From the NCBI RefSeq assembly GCF_000695625.1, contig NZ_JMQI01000084.1, positions 1 to 58,366 on the forward strand: a DNA stretch of 58,366 bases. Direction: 5' to 3'. The stretch comes from Amycolatopsis rifamycinica (lineage in GTDB: Bacteria; Actinomycetota; Actinomycetes; Mycobacteriales; Pseudonocardiaceae). The stretch's first letter is position 1, and each line of letters opens with the position of its first letter. Positions 1 to 7,508 of the stretch are shown in pieces. A program made the translations under genes and the position numbers. The notes below the pieces were generated by a model. It did not search any database, was not told where the DNA came from, and was given only the letters and a program-made list of their open reading frames with translations.

Positions 1-2
1 CG

Positions 3-866
3 GGGCCCGGGCAGGTGCGGGTCCGGGTGGCGGCGACGTCGTTCAATTCCGTCGACGGCAACATCCGGGGTGGATTCATGCAGGGGCCGATTCCGGTGGT
101 GCTGCCGCACACGCCGGGTCTGGACGTCGCCGGGACGGTCGACGCGCTGGGTCAAGGTGTGACCGGGTTCGAGGTGGGTGATCCGGTCGTCGGTTTTCTG
201 CCGATGGACGGGACCGGTGCGGCGGCGGAGTACGTTCTGGCGCCGGTGGAGGTGCTGACGTCGGCGCCGAGGAGCATCCCGTTGGCCGAGGCCGCGGCGT
301 TGCCGGTGGTGGGATTGACGGCGTATCAGGCGTTGTTCGATCACGGGAAGCTGGCGGCCGGGCAGCGGGTGCTGATCAACGGTGCGGGGGGTGCGGTCGG
401 GGGTTATGCGGTGCAGCTGGCGAAGAACGCTGGTGCTTATGTGATCGCGACGGCCAGTCCGCGTAGTGCCGAGGCGGTCAAGACCGCTGATGAGGTCGTC
501 GACCACACCGCCACCGCGGTGACCGACGCGGTGACCGAGCCGGTCGATCTGGCCCTCAATCTGGCCCCGGTCGCTCCGGAGCAGCTGGCCGCGCTGGCTG
601 GTGTGGTCCGTCCGGGCGGGGTGGTAGTGAACACGACGGTGTGGATGCCCGCGCCGTCGGATGAGGGGCGTGGGGTGCGGGGGATCGATCTGTTCGTGCG
701 GAGTGATGCCGGGCAGCTGGCGCGGTTGGTGGGGCTGGTCGACCGTGGTGAGCTGCGTATCGACGTGGCTGAGCGGGTGGCGTTGGCGGAGTTGCCGGCG
801 TTGCATGCCCGGGCCGCCGACGGGTCGGTGTACGGCAAGGTCATCGTCGTCCCGTCGGCGGCCTGA
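3..866 (+). CDS. MDR-family NADPH:quinone reductase-like oxidoreductase, 5' truncated
   Basis: The reading frame is open to the left edge of the window, so the N-terminus is missing; a GTG at 15 is only the first internal start codon. What is visible is the quinone-oxidoreductase/zeta-crystallin branch of the medium-chain dehydrogenases: the GroES-like catalytic domain (region around T-P-G-L-D-V-A-G-T-V) followed by a Rossmann fold with the NADPH loop GAGGAVGG. The zinc-binding cysteines of alcohol dehydrogenases are absent, as expected for the quinone reductase branch. The family reduces quinones or enones with NADPH in the cytosol; the substrate here is unknown. It converges on the glucanase gene with only 15 bp between the stop codons. 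Confidence 0.85.
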   Translation, partial: GPGQVRVRVAATSFNSVDGNIRGGFMQGPIPVVLPHTPGLDVAGTVDALGQGVTGFEVGDPVVGFLPMDGTGAAAEYVLAPVEVLTSAPRSIPLAEAAALPVVGLTAYQALFDHGKLAAGQRVLINGAGGAVGGYAVQLAKNAGAYVIATASPRSAEAVKTADEVVDHTATAVTDAVTEPVDLALNLAPVAPEQLAALAGVVRPGGVVVNTTVWMPAPSDEGRGVRGIDLFVRSDAGQLARLVGLVDRGELRIDVAERVALAELPALHARAADGSVYGKVIVVPSAA

Positions 867-881
867 AACGCGTCGGCCCGG

Positions 882-2525
882 CTAACGCGTGAAGGTGAAC
901 CAGTTGACGTTCACGAAGTCCGCCGAGCTCCCGGCGAACGTCAGGTAGAGGTCGTGCACGCCGGTCGCCGGGGTGACGATGTTGGCCGGCACGGTCTGCC
1001 ACTGCTGCCAGCCGCCGTTGTTCGCGAAGTCGATCTCGGCGACCACCGGGCCCGACACGCTGTCCAAGCGGGCCAGGACGGCGCCGCTCACCCCCGCGGC
1101 CGCGCCCGAGGCGAGGCGGGCGAGGAACTGGCGGGGCGAGCTCGACCCGAAGTCGACGCGGGCGTACTTCAGCCAGTCGCCCGCGGCGATCCAGCCGACG
1201 TCCATTCCGCCGCCCGTGTCGCCGCACGGCTCGGTCTGGGTGCCGCTCTGGGCGTTGTACGCCTCCGCCTGGATGGTCGAGTACGCGCTCGTGCCACCGG
1301 ACCCCGGCGGAGTCGTGCCGCCGCCCGCGCCCGGGCCGAGCGCGACCGTCCAGGACGTCGGGGCCGGGTCCTGGAGGTGGCCGTCGACCGGCTGGGCGCC
1401 GGTCGGGCCCACGTCGTCGTACGGGAAGGCGTAGCCGATCGAGGCGTACTGGTGCACCAACCGGGCGTAGTGGTTCGTGGTGGCGTCCCGGTAGTACTGC
1501 GCGGGCGCGACGCCGTCGGGCTGGTTGTTCCCGCCGGCCACCAGCAGGCTGCTGCGGTTCAGCGCCGCGGCCAGCCGGGCGGCGACCGCGCCGCGGGCGT
1601 CGCTGCCGGAGTTGTACAGCGGCCCGCTCGCGCAGCCGAAGATGTCCGCCGCGCTCGGCTTGGTGAACGGCACGCCGTTGGTGTTCAGACCGGCGAACAC
1701 GATCGCGTCCCCGCTGACCGTGCCCGTGTACGAGCCGATGCCGCCCTGCCCGTTGATCGTCAGCGGCGTCGTGCGGTAGTGGTCCCACACGGCGTCGAGG
1801 TACTTCGTCCAGTAGCCGCCGAAGTCGACCGGGGAGTGGCCGGGCGCGAGCACCCGCACCACCTGGCCGGCGGAGTCGGTGACGACCAGCCGGTCCCACG
1901 GCGCCCCGTCGGCGTTGTGCTGCGCGCGCAGCCCGTCCGCGATGCCGCCGAGGGCGCCGTCCGGCAGCGGGCTGACCGACTGCGCGCCCGCCGCGCCCGT
2001 GGTGGCCATCGACACCGGCAGCGCCACCATGTCGACGTAGCTGATGTTCGCGTAGAGGTTGGCGCTGTTGTAGGTGAACTCGCAGAACGTCCAGTTCGTC
2101 TGCCAGTTCGGGTCCGCACTGGCGAAGCCGGGCTGCACCAGGCCGGGGCCGGGGTTGACGAAGAACTGGATCTTCTTGCCGACCGAGAACCACACCCGGC
2201 CGCCGATGAGGTAGTCGGTCAGCGTCACGGTGAGCTGGGCACCCGGGCCGCCCAGCGGGATCGCGTAGTCCGGGACCGGCGTCACCGGCGCCGAGGGGTT
2301 CGGCAGCGGCTGGAACCGGCCGTCGGCGGTGACGAAGCCGGGACGGCCCGCGGTGTCCGCGCCGCTGATGTAGGCGTAAACGGTGCCGCTGCCCGAATTG
2401 TTCTTCAGCGTCAACGGAAGGGCCGCGGCGGCGCGCGCTCGCGGAGTGGTGACGGCGGACCACAGCGGCGTGCTCGCCGCGGCGGCGACCAGGCCGGCGG
2501 TGACAAAGGTTCGCCTCGACAGCAT
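882..2525 (-). CDS. Secreted GH64 beta-1,3-glucanase with C-terminal CBM6
   Basis: 547 residues, starting at an ATG behind a strong GAGGAGG ribosome site. The N-terminus carries a Tat-type signal (S-R-R-T-F-V, hydrophobic stretch, cleavage near ARA-AA), so the enzyme is probably exported folded. Residues about 40-400 match the GH64 laminaripentaose-producing glucanases, with a thaumatin-like fold. The E-F-T-Y-N ... Y-V-D pair, spaced 16 residues apart, corresponds to the catalytic Glu/Asp pair of that family. A Gly/Pro/Thr linker follows, then a CBM6 beta-sandwich beginning near I-Q-A-E-A-Y and ending N-V-N-W-F. Likely role: hydrolysis of fungal or plant beta-1,3-glucan outside the cell. The gene is monocistronic with its own promoter. 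Longer upstream frame extensions lack coding character and are not used. Confidence 0.93.
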   Translation of the reverse strand: MLSRRTFVTAGLVAAAASTPLWSAVTTPRARAAAALPLTLKNNSGSGTVYAYISGADTAGRPGFVTADGRFQPLPNPSAPVTPVPDYAIPLGGPGAQLTVTLTDYLIGGRVWFSVGKKIQFFVNPGPGLVQPGFASADPNWQTNWTFCEFTYNSANLYANISYVDMVALPVSMATTGAAGAQSVSPLPDGALGGIADGLRAQHNADGAPWDRLVVTDSAGQVVRVLAPGHSPVDFGGYWTKYLDAVWDHYRTTPLTINGQGGIGSYTGTVSGDAIVFAGLNTNGVPFTKPSAADIFGCASGPLYNSGSDARGAVAARLAAALNRSSLLVAGGNNQPDGVAPAQYYRDATTNHYARLVHQYASIGYAFPYDDVGPTGAQPVDGHLQDPAPTSWTVALGPGAGGGTTPPGSGGTSAYSTIQAEAYNAQSGTQTEPCGDTGGGMDVGWIAAGDWLKYARVDFGSSSPRQFLARLASGAAAGVSGAVLARLDSVSGPVVAEIDFANNGGWQQWQTVPANIVTPATGVHDLYLTFAGSSADFVNVNWFTFTR

Positions 2526-2587
2526 GGCACCTCCTCGAAAGCGGGCGGCTTCCGCGGGGCCGGGCGGCCCGCGTCCACCGGAAACGG

Positions 2588-2623
2588 TGACCGGACGGTA
2601 GGTAAGCGTTTCCGCCGGGTCAA
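2588..2623 (-). promoter_or_regulatory. Promoter of the GH64 glucanase gene
   Basis: On the minus strand a -35 box TTGACC (2618-2623) is separated by 17 bp from a -10 box TACCGT (2595-2600), giving a leader of about 60 nt. The spacer contains GGAAACGCTTACC, an imperfect palindrome (4 of 6 pairs) of the kind bound by LacI-family sugar repressors in actinomycetes. The promoter is well supported; the operator reading is tentative. Confidence 0.6.
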
Positions 2624-2728
2624 TATCCGGCGACCGCGCTCGGGTACGGACGGCCCTCGAAGCTGCCCTTTCGTTGTCCGGACCAATCCGCCCGGTGGTC
2701 CGCTGGGTGTCTATTGTGGACGATCGGA

Positions 2729-3205
2729 TCAGCGGCGCCGCGGTGCCGGGAGCCCGGCCGCGGCGAGGGCGTCCCAAAGCGGCGTCCCGTCGAAGCGCGG
2801 GGTTCCCAGGCCTTCGACGAACCGGCAGCCGTAGTCGTGGGCGGTGAGGGTCGTCGTCCGGCCCTGGGCGTCGACGAACACCAGCTCGAAGCTGGGCCCC
2901 ATGTCGGCGGTGCAGGCCACGTCCGACGGCGGTTCCGGCAGGCCGCACGCCACGTCGGCGATCTTCCGGATGGCGGCCACGTCGGTGGTGCGGCTCCCGG
3001 CGGGAACGTCTGCGGCGGTGGTTCCGGCGGTGGTTCCGGTGGCGGTCGGCAAGGGTGGGTACAGCGGGCCGCTCTCGACGAGTTCGCGGGGTTCGTAGGA
3101 GCCGGAACACAGCGGCGACGCCGACGCGGGCCGGGCGTCGGCCCCGCAGGCCACGGCGCTCAGGACGACCAGGACCACACCTGGCACAGCGGACAGCCTT
3201 CGCAT
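2729..3205 (-). CDS. Putative small secreted lipoprotein of unknown function
   Basis: 158 residues with a short positively charged N-terminus, a hydrophobic core and a Cys at about residue 20 (S-A-V-A-C-G). This fits a lipoprotein signal except that the -3 residue is Ala rather than Leu/Val. A Thr/Ala-rich linker is followed by a small domain of about 75 residues with three further cysteines and a beta-rich pattern (F-E-L-V-F-V-D). I do not recognise the domain. It resembles the small subtilisin-inhibitor-sized secreted proteins of actinomycetes only in size and cysteine content. It is transcribed away from the universal stress protein gene and could share the regulatory region between them. 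Confidence 0.65.
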   Translation of the reverse strand: MRRLSAVPGVVLVVLSAVACGADARPASASPLCSGSYEPRELVESGPLYPPLPTATGTTAGTTAADVPAGSRTTDVAAIRKIADVACGLPEPPSDVACTADMGPSFELVFVDAQGRTTTLTAHDYGCRFVEGLGTPRFDGTPLWDALAAAGLPAPRRR

Positions 3206-3269
3206 GGATGCGCCTCCTCGTTCGGTCGATGCGAGGACGGAAGCCCGGGGTGGTCCGGTTGCACGCGAA

Positions 3270-3336
3270 GCGGCCGAAGGTCACCGGGCGCGGGGACGAA
3301 CGGCCGCAGCGTCCGGGCCGGCGTGCGGCCTAGGTT
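3270..3336 (+). promoter_or_regulatory. Two DosR/DevR-like boxes and a -10 element upstream of the stress protein gene
   Basis: Two near-palindromes fit the GGGAC-N4-GTCCC core of actinobacterial DosR/DevR sites. CGGCC-N4-GTCAC at 3271-3284 matches 7 of 10 core positions, and GGGAC-N4-GGCCG at 3293-3306 matches 8 of 10. They are 22 bp apart, two helical turns. A TAGGTT -10 box at 3331-3336 puts the downstream box near -43, the usual activating position. The downstream gene is of a class typically DosR-controlled. No DosR gene is in the window. Confidence 0.5.
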
Positions 3337-3372
3337 CGGTTCGACGCACTCGAACCCCCGGAGGGACAGGTC

Positions 3373-4239
3373 ATGAGCGCAACCGGGAACGCGCCGATCG
3401 TGGTCGCCGTGGACGGCTCGGAGACGGCCGCCGCGGCCGCGCTGTGGGCGGCGGGGGAGGCGGCCCGGCGGCACGCCGCGCTGGTGGTCTTCACCGCCTA
3501 CGGCTACGAAGACCCGGCTTTCGGCGGCCTCCTGTACCCGCCACCGGCCTGGCTGGCCGATCTGGCGGCCGAGGCCGCGGAGCTGTTGCGCCGGACTCGG
3601 ACGGTCCTCGAAGCCGCCGTCCCGGGGCTCGAAGTCGCCACCGAGGCCAGTGACCGCGGGCCGATCCCGGCGCTGCTGGCGGTGTCGGAACGGGCCCGGC
3701 TGCTGGTCACCGGTGAGCCGGTCGGGGCGATCGCCGGGCTGTTCAGCGGGTCGCCCGACGTGGACCTCGCCGCCGAGGGGCACTGCCCGGTGGTCGTGGT
3801 GCGGGGGAACGAAAGCGTCGACGGCCCGGTGGTCGTGGGCGTCGACGGCAGCCCGCTGAGCGAAGCCGCGATCGCGTGGGCGTTCGAGGAAGCCTCGCTC
3901 CGCAACGCCCCGCTCGTCGCCCTGCACGCCTGGCACGACGGTGACGCCGCCGGGCTGTCCGGCGACGGCGACGCCCCGGCGGAGTCCGGACATCGGCTGC
4001 TCGCCCAGCGGCTGGCCGGGTGGCGGGAGAAGTACCCGGACGTGCCGGTCGAGCGCCGCGTCGAGCACGACAAGCCGCGCCACCGCCTGCTCGCCGCGAG
4101 CCACGGGGCGCAGCTGGTGGTCGTCGGCAGCCGCGGCCGGGGCGGGTTCGGCGGGCTGGTCCTCGGCTCGACGAGCCAGGCGCTGCTGCACCACGCGGCC
4201 TGCCCGGTGCTGGTCGTCCGCAGGGAACGGGACAGCTGA
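3373..4239 (+). CDS. Universal stress protein with two Usp domains
   Basis: 288 residues, ATG preceded by GGAGGG. Two tandem UspA-like alpha/beta domains: residues about 6-140, beginning with V-V-A-V-D-G-S, and about 148-285, beginning V-V-G-V-D-G-S-P. The second domain keeps the ATP-binding signature G-S-R-G-R-G-G-F-G-G near residue 253, so it probably binds ATP; the first domain has lost the matching glycines (V-T-G-E-P-V-G). Cytosolic. Two-domain Usp proteins of this type are classic members of the hypoxia/dormancy regulon in mycobacteria. The upstream DosR-like boxes and the next gene (Acg-type nitroreductase) fit that setting. Confidence 0.93.
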   Translation: MSATGNAPIVVAVDGSETAAAAALWAAGEAARRHAALVVFTAYGYEDPAFGGLLYPPPAWLADLAAEAAELLRRTRTVLEAAVPGLEVATEASDRGPIPALLAVSERARLLVTGEPVGAIAGLFSGSPDVDLAAEGHCPVVVVRGNESVDGPVVVGVDGSPLSEAAIAWAFEEASLRNAPLVALHAWHDGDAAGLSGDGDAPAESGHRLLAQRLAGWREKYPDVPVERRVEHDKPRHRLLAASHGAQLVVVGSRGRGGFGGLVLGSTSQALLHHAACPVLVVRRERDS

Positions 4240-4264
4240 CCTCAGTGCGGCCGGCGTCGCCGGC

Positions 4265-4469
4265 GGAGCGGGCGCGCTCGCCGGAGTCCTGCCGGGGCGG
4301 GCGCGCTTGCCGGCGTCGCCGGCGGGGCGGGCGCGCTCGCCGGAGTTCCGTCGGGGCGGGCGCGCTTGTCGGAGTTCCGTCGGGGCGGGCGTGCTTGTCG
4401 GAGTTCCGTCGGGGCGGGCGTGCTTGCCGGCGTCGCCGACGGGACGGGCGCGCTTGTCGGAGTCCCGCC
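4265..4469. repeat. 29-30 bp tandem repeat array, about seven copies
   Basis: Units start at 4265, 4294, 4324, 4353, 4382, 4411 and 4441, with lengths of 29 or 30 bp. The shared head is GGGGCGGGCGCGCTTG or a close variant. Two alternative tails occur: one ending in GGAGTTCCGTC and one ending in CCGGCGTCGCC, the latter adding the 30th base. The tail CCGGCGTCGCCGG can fold back on itself. Copies at 4353 and 4382 differ by one base, so recent unit duplication is likely. The units abut directly with no spacers. Confidence 0.85.
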
Positions 4470-4731
4470 GGCCGTGTCCGCCGGTCGCTCGTCGCGCGGC
4501 GGCGAAGGAGCGGGCGTGCCGTCCCGCCGCCGTCCGGTCCGCGTCTTCGCCCGCGGCGCCGGACGGGTGTCGCCGCGGGAGACCTGCTGACCGGGGACCT
4601 CGCGCGGCCGCGCCCGGACCGCGTGGCGATGACCGCGGTCCCGGCAGTCGGGTCCGCGATGAGGAGTGACCGCCCCGCGTCGCGCGGCTTCCGCTCGGCG
4701 AGCGGTTCCCGCACGACACCGGCCGCCCGGA

Positions 4732-4745
4732 GGGTCTTTGGTCCC
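4732..4745 (+). promoter_or_regulatory. DosR/DevR-like box upstream of the nitroreductase gene
   Basis: GGGTCTTTGGTCCC matches the mycobacterial core GGGACTWWAGTCCC at 12 of 14 positions, the best of the three such boxes here. It sits about 90 bp before the start codon of the Acg-like gene. A clear -10 box is not obvious downstream. Confidence 0.5.
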
Positions 4746-4830
4746 CGCTGGTCGTGACGGGCGGCCGTCGCGGCGGCGGGCGACGGCCGGTGAAGCTGGA
4801 GCCTCGTTCCCCAGCGACCCGGAGCCGATG

Positions 4831-5805
4831 ATGAGCCGACCACTGCCCAGCGTGTTCGACCAGGCCCTCGCCTCGGCCGTGCGCGCGCCCTCGCCGCACA
4901 ACACCCAGCCCTGGCGGTTCGTCGCCGAGCACGAGGCGATCGAGGTGTGGCTGGACCGCGAGCGCGTCCTGTCCGTCGCGGACCCGCACGGCCGGGAAGC
5001 CCGGCTCGCCTGCGGGGCCGCCGCCTTCAACCTGCAGATCTGCCTGCGCACCAACGGGTTCGCCACGGTGGTGCGGCTGGTGCCCGACCCGGCCGAGCCC
5101 GATCTGGTCGCGGTGATCCGGCTCGACGGCAACCAGAAGGCCACCGCCGCCGAGCGCAAGCTCGCCGAGGCCGTGTTCCGGCGGCACACCAACCGGCGGC
5201 CGCTGCTGGACAGGCAGGTGCCGCCGGTCGTGCGGGCGGCGCTGAAGTCGGCGGCGCTGCACGAAGGCGGCCAGCTCGAGTACCTCGACGCCTCGGGCCG
5301 CTACACCCCGGTCGCCTCGCTGGTCCGGCAGGCGGAATCCCTCCAGTCGGCCGACCACGCGTTCCGCGCGGAAGCCGCGTTCTGGACCCACCGCGATCCC
5401 GACAGCCCCGACGGCGTGGCGAAGATCGCGTCCGGCCCGCCCCCGCAGGGCTCCGGCGTCGTTTCGCTGCGCGCGTCGCACGAAAACGAGGAACTCCCCG
5501 CCCGCGAGTATGAGCAGGAGCCGCTGCTCGGGCTGCTGCTGACGCGGGACAAGGGCCCGCACGCGGAGGTCCGCGCCGGGATGGCGATGCAGCGCGTGCT
5601 GCTCGCCGCGACGGCCGAAGGGCTGGCGACGTCGTTCCTGTCCCAGCCGTTCGAAACCCCGCGGACCCGGGAGTCGCTCGACCGGCTCTTCGCCGGAGCC
5701 GGGCAGCCGCACACCCTGCTGCGCATCGGCTACGGCTACCCGGCGCGGCTGACCGCCCGGCGGCCGGTCCACGAGGTGCTGACCCATCGGGTGCCGTCCC
5801 GCTGA
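4831..5805 (+). CDS. Acg-family nitroreductase-like flavoprotein
   Basis: About 324 residues. Two ATGs are adjacent at 4828 and 4831; GGAG at 4821-4824 is better spaced for the second. The N-terminal motif A-P-S-P-H-N-T-Q-P-W-R-F is the FMN-contact signature of the nitroreductase fold. The rest resembles the Acg (Rv2032) subfamily, in which two tandem half-domains bind one FMN and a lid blocks the pocket, so many members sequester flavin rather than reduce nitro compounds. The C-terminal half has the conserved A-M-Q-R-V-L-L-A-A-T-A-E-G-L segment and ends with L-L-R-I-G-Y-G. Acg genes belong to the DosR dormancy regulon in mycobacteria; the upstream box and the nearby Usp gene suggest the same here. 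Confidence 0.88.
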   Translation: MSRPLPSVFDQALASAVRAPSPHNTQPWRFVAEHEAIEVWLDRERVLSVADPHGREARLACGAAAFNLQICLRTNGFATVVRLVPDPAEPDLVAVIRLDGNQKATAAERKLAEAVFRRHTNRRPLLDRQVPPVVRAALKSAALHEGGQLEYLDASGRYTPVASLVRQAESLQSADHAFRAEAAFWTHRDPDSPDGVAKIASGPPPQGSGVVSLRASHENEELPAREYEQEPLLGLLLTRDKGPHAEVRAGMAMQRVLLAATAEGLATSFLSQPFETPRTRESLDRLFAGAGQPHTLLRIGYGYPARLTARRPVHEVLTHRVPSR

Positions 5806-5845
5806 AGGACTCGACATCCGGGGGGGCGCACTTCCGGAAAACCTG

Positions 5846-5877
5846 AACGTGACTTTGTTTCACGTTTGTCCTACGCT
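5846..5877 (+). promoter_or_regulatory. Promoter with overlapping inverted-repeat operator for the aldolase operon
   Basis: A -35 box GTGACT (5849-5854), a 17 bp spacer and a -10 box TACGCT (5872-5877) place the transcript start at or beside the ATG at 5884, so the first gene is probably leaderless. A perfect 7-bp inverted repeat AACGTGA (5846-5852) / TCACGTT (5860-5866) with a 7 bp spacer covers the -35 box, a repressor-like position. The cognate regulator is not adjacent. Confidence 0.65.
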
Positions 5878-5883
5878 GAGCCG

Positions 5884-6558
5884 ATGACTCAGGGCACCGT
5901 GCTCCTGCGGGCCGAGCGGCAGGCCGTGGTCGAGGCCTGCCACGAACTGGCCGCCGCCGGACTGCTGATCGGCACCGCCGGCAACGTGAGCGTGCGCGCC
6001 GGCGACCACGTGGCGGTGACCGCGACCGGCGTCGTCCTCGCGAAGGCCACGCCGGAGCAGATCACCGTGGTCGACCTGGACGGGACCGTGGTCGGCGGCG
6101 AACTCGCGCCGACGTCGGAACTGGAGCTGCACCTCGGGATCTACCGCCGCTCCGGAGCCGGGGCGGTCGTGCACACGCACTCGCCGCAGGCGACCGCCGT
6201 CTCCCTCGTGCTCGACGAACTCCCGTGCGTGCACTACCAGCAGCTGCTGCTCGGCGGGGCCGTGCGGGTCGCGCCGTTCGCCGTCTTCGGCAGCGACGAG
6301 CTCGCCGAGCACGTGTGGGCCGCGCTGGAAGGCAAGTCGGCGGCGCTGATGGCCAACCACGGCGCCGTCGTGCACGGCCCGCGGCTCCGAGCGGCGGTGG
6401 ACAACGCCCTGCTGCTCGAGTGGGCCTGCGAGCTCTACCGGAACGCCGCCGCGATCGGCACCCCCCGAGTCCTGGACACCGCCCAGCAGACCGCGGTGGT
6501 CGAAGCCGCCCTGCGGCGCGGCTACGGCAGCACCCGACGAATCGAGGAGGATCTGTGA
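5884..6558 (+). CDS. Class II aldolase/adducin family protein
   Basis: About 224 residues. The ATG at 5884 is chosen because the -10 box ends seven bases before it, implying leaderless translation; an in-frame TTG at 5866 lies inside the promoter. The fold is that of zinc-dependent L-fuculose-phosphate/ribulose-phosphate aldolases: G-T-A-G-N-V-S-V phosphate loop, H-T-H-S pair and the late A-N-H-G-A-V zinc histidine. The family cleaves or epimerises sugar phosphates, or decarboxylates 3-oxo-tetronate phosphates. The next gene is a sugar-type kinase that overlaps it by 4 bp, so the pair probably phosphorylates and cleaves one small polyol or sugar. The exact substrate cannot be read from sequence. 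Confidence 0.88.
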   Translation: MTQGTVLLRAERQAVVEACHELAAAGLLIGTAGNVSVRAGDHVAVTATGVVLAKATPEQITVVDLDGTVVGGELAPTSELELHLGIYRRSGAGAVVHTHSPQATAVSLVLDELPCVHYQQLLLGGAVRVAPFAVFGSDELAEHVWAALEGKSAALMANHGAVVHGPRLRAAVDNALLLEWACELYRNAAAIGTPRVLDTAQQTAVVEAALRRGYGSTRRIEEDL

Positions 6559-7508
6559 CGCAAACGGTGATCACGCTCGGCGCGCACGTGTTCGACGTGC
6601 AGGTCCGGCCGGTCGAGGCCATCCCGGACGGGCAGGGCGCGGCCCTGGTCGAGCAGATCCGGTTCGGCCCGGCCGGGACCGCGGCCGGCACCGCGCTGAC
6701 GCTGGCCAAGCTCGGCGCGACCGTCCGCACCGCCGGCGCGATCGGCGACGACCCGATCGGCGACCTGCTGCTGGCCATGCTGACCCGGTTCGGCATCGAC
6801 ACCTCGCTGGTGGTCCGCCGCGCGGACGTGCAGACCTCGGCGTCGGTGCTGCCCATCCGCCCCGACGGCAGCCGGCCCGCCTTCCACGTCCCCGGCGCGA
6901 ACCTCACCTACGGGCCGGACGACGTCGCGGAAGCCGAGGTCGCCCGGGCGACCCACCTGCACCTCGGCGCGCCCGAGCTGATGGGCGGGGAGAACGCGGC
7001 GAAGATCCTCTCGCCCGCCCGCGCGGCCGGGGTGGTCACCTCCGCCGACCTGCTCGCCCCCGGCGGCCCCGGCATCCTCGCCTGGATCGCGCCCGCGCTG
7101 CCCCACCTCGACTACCTGCTGCCCAACGAACAGCAGGTCCTCGGGCTCACCGGCGCCGAGACCCTCGAAGACGGCGCTCGCGCGTTGATCGACCAGGGCG
7201 TCGGCTGTGTCGCCGTCACCCGGGACGCCCGCGGGGCCCTGGTGATCACGGCCGACGAGGTGTTCGCCGTCCCCGCGTTCGCGGTCGACGTCGTCGACAC
7301 CACCGGCTGCGGTGACGCGTTCTCCGCCGGCTTCCTCCGCGGCATCGGTCTCGGCCGTTCCGTGCGGGACGCCGCCGTGCTCGGCTCCGCCGCCGCGGCC
7401 CTGGTCGCCCAGGGACTGGGCAGCGACCACGGCGAATTCGACCTGGCCGCCGCCGACGCCTTCGCCGCGGCCACGCCGACGCTGGAGGCCGCCGATGCGC
7501 CGCACTGA
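6555..7508 (+). CDS. PfkB-family carbohydrate kinase
   Basis: 317 residues from a GTG that overlaps the aldolase stop codon (GTGA), preceded by GAGGAGG. Ribokinase-fold landmarks: G-P-A-G-T-A-A-G-T-A in the sugar-binding N-terminal half, and the PfkB signature D-T-T-G-C-G-D-A-F-S-A-G-F near residues 254-266. That signature contains the catalytic Asp and the anion hole. Expected reaction: ATP-dependent phosphorylation of a sugar, nucleoside or sugar acid in the cytosol. Translational coupling to the aldolase supports a shared pathway. The downstream amine oxidase starts inside its last codons. Confidence 0.9.
   Translation: MTQTVITLGAHVFDVQVRPVEAIPDGQGAALVEQIRFGPAGTAAGTALTLAKLGATVRTAGAIGDDPIGDLLLAMLTRFGIDTSLVVRRADVQTSASVLPIRPDGSRPAFHVPGANLTYGPDDVAEAEVARATHLHLGAPELMGGENAAKILSPARAAGVVTSADLLAPGGPGILAWIAPALPHLDYLLPNEQQVLGLTGAETLEDGARALIDQGVGCVAVTRDARGALVITADEVFAVPAFAVDVVDTTGCGDAFSAGFLRGIGLGRSVRDAAVLGSAAAALVAQGLGSDHGEFDLAAADAFAAATPTLEAADAPH

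Larger units (their letters stand above)
4240..4830. other. Non-coding interval between stress gene and nitroreductase gene
   Basis: About 590 bp without a convincing gene. Open frames run across it on both strands, but they are repetitive Arg/Gly/Ala-rich translations of the tandem repeat, and the repeat period is not a multiple of three. The interval holds the tandem repeat array (4265-4469) and one DosR-like box (4732-4745). Confidence 0.7.

Noticed and set aside
4265..4469. Repeats of CRISPR-like unit length
   Set aside because: Units abut with no unique spacers and no cas genes are nearby, so this is a tandem repeat, not a CRISPR array.
3160..5817. An 885-codon minus-strand frame across the stress and nitroreductase genes
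   Set aside because: Antisense shadow with no recognisable domain, crossing the tandem repeat.
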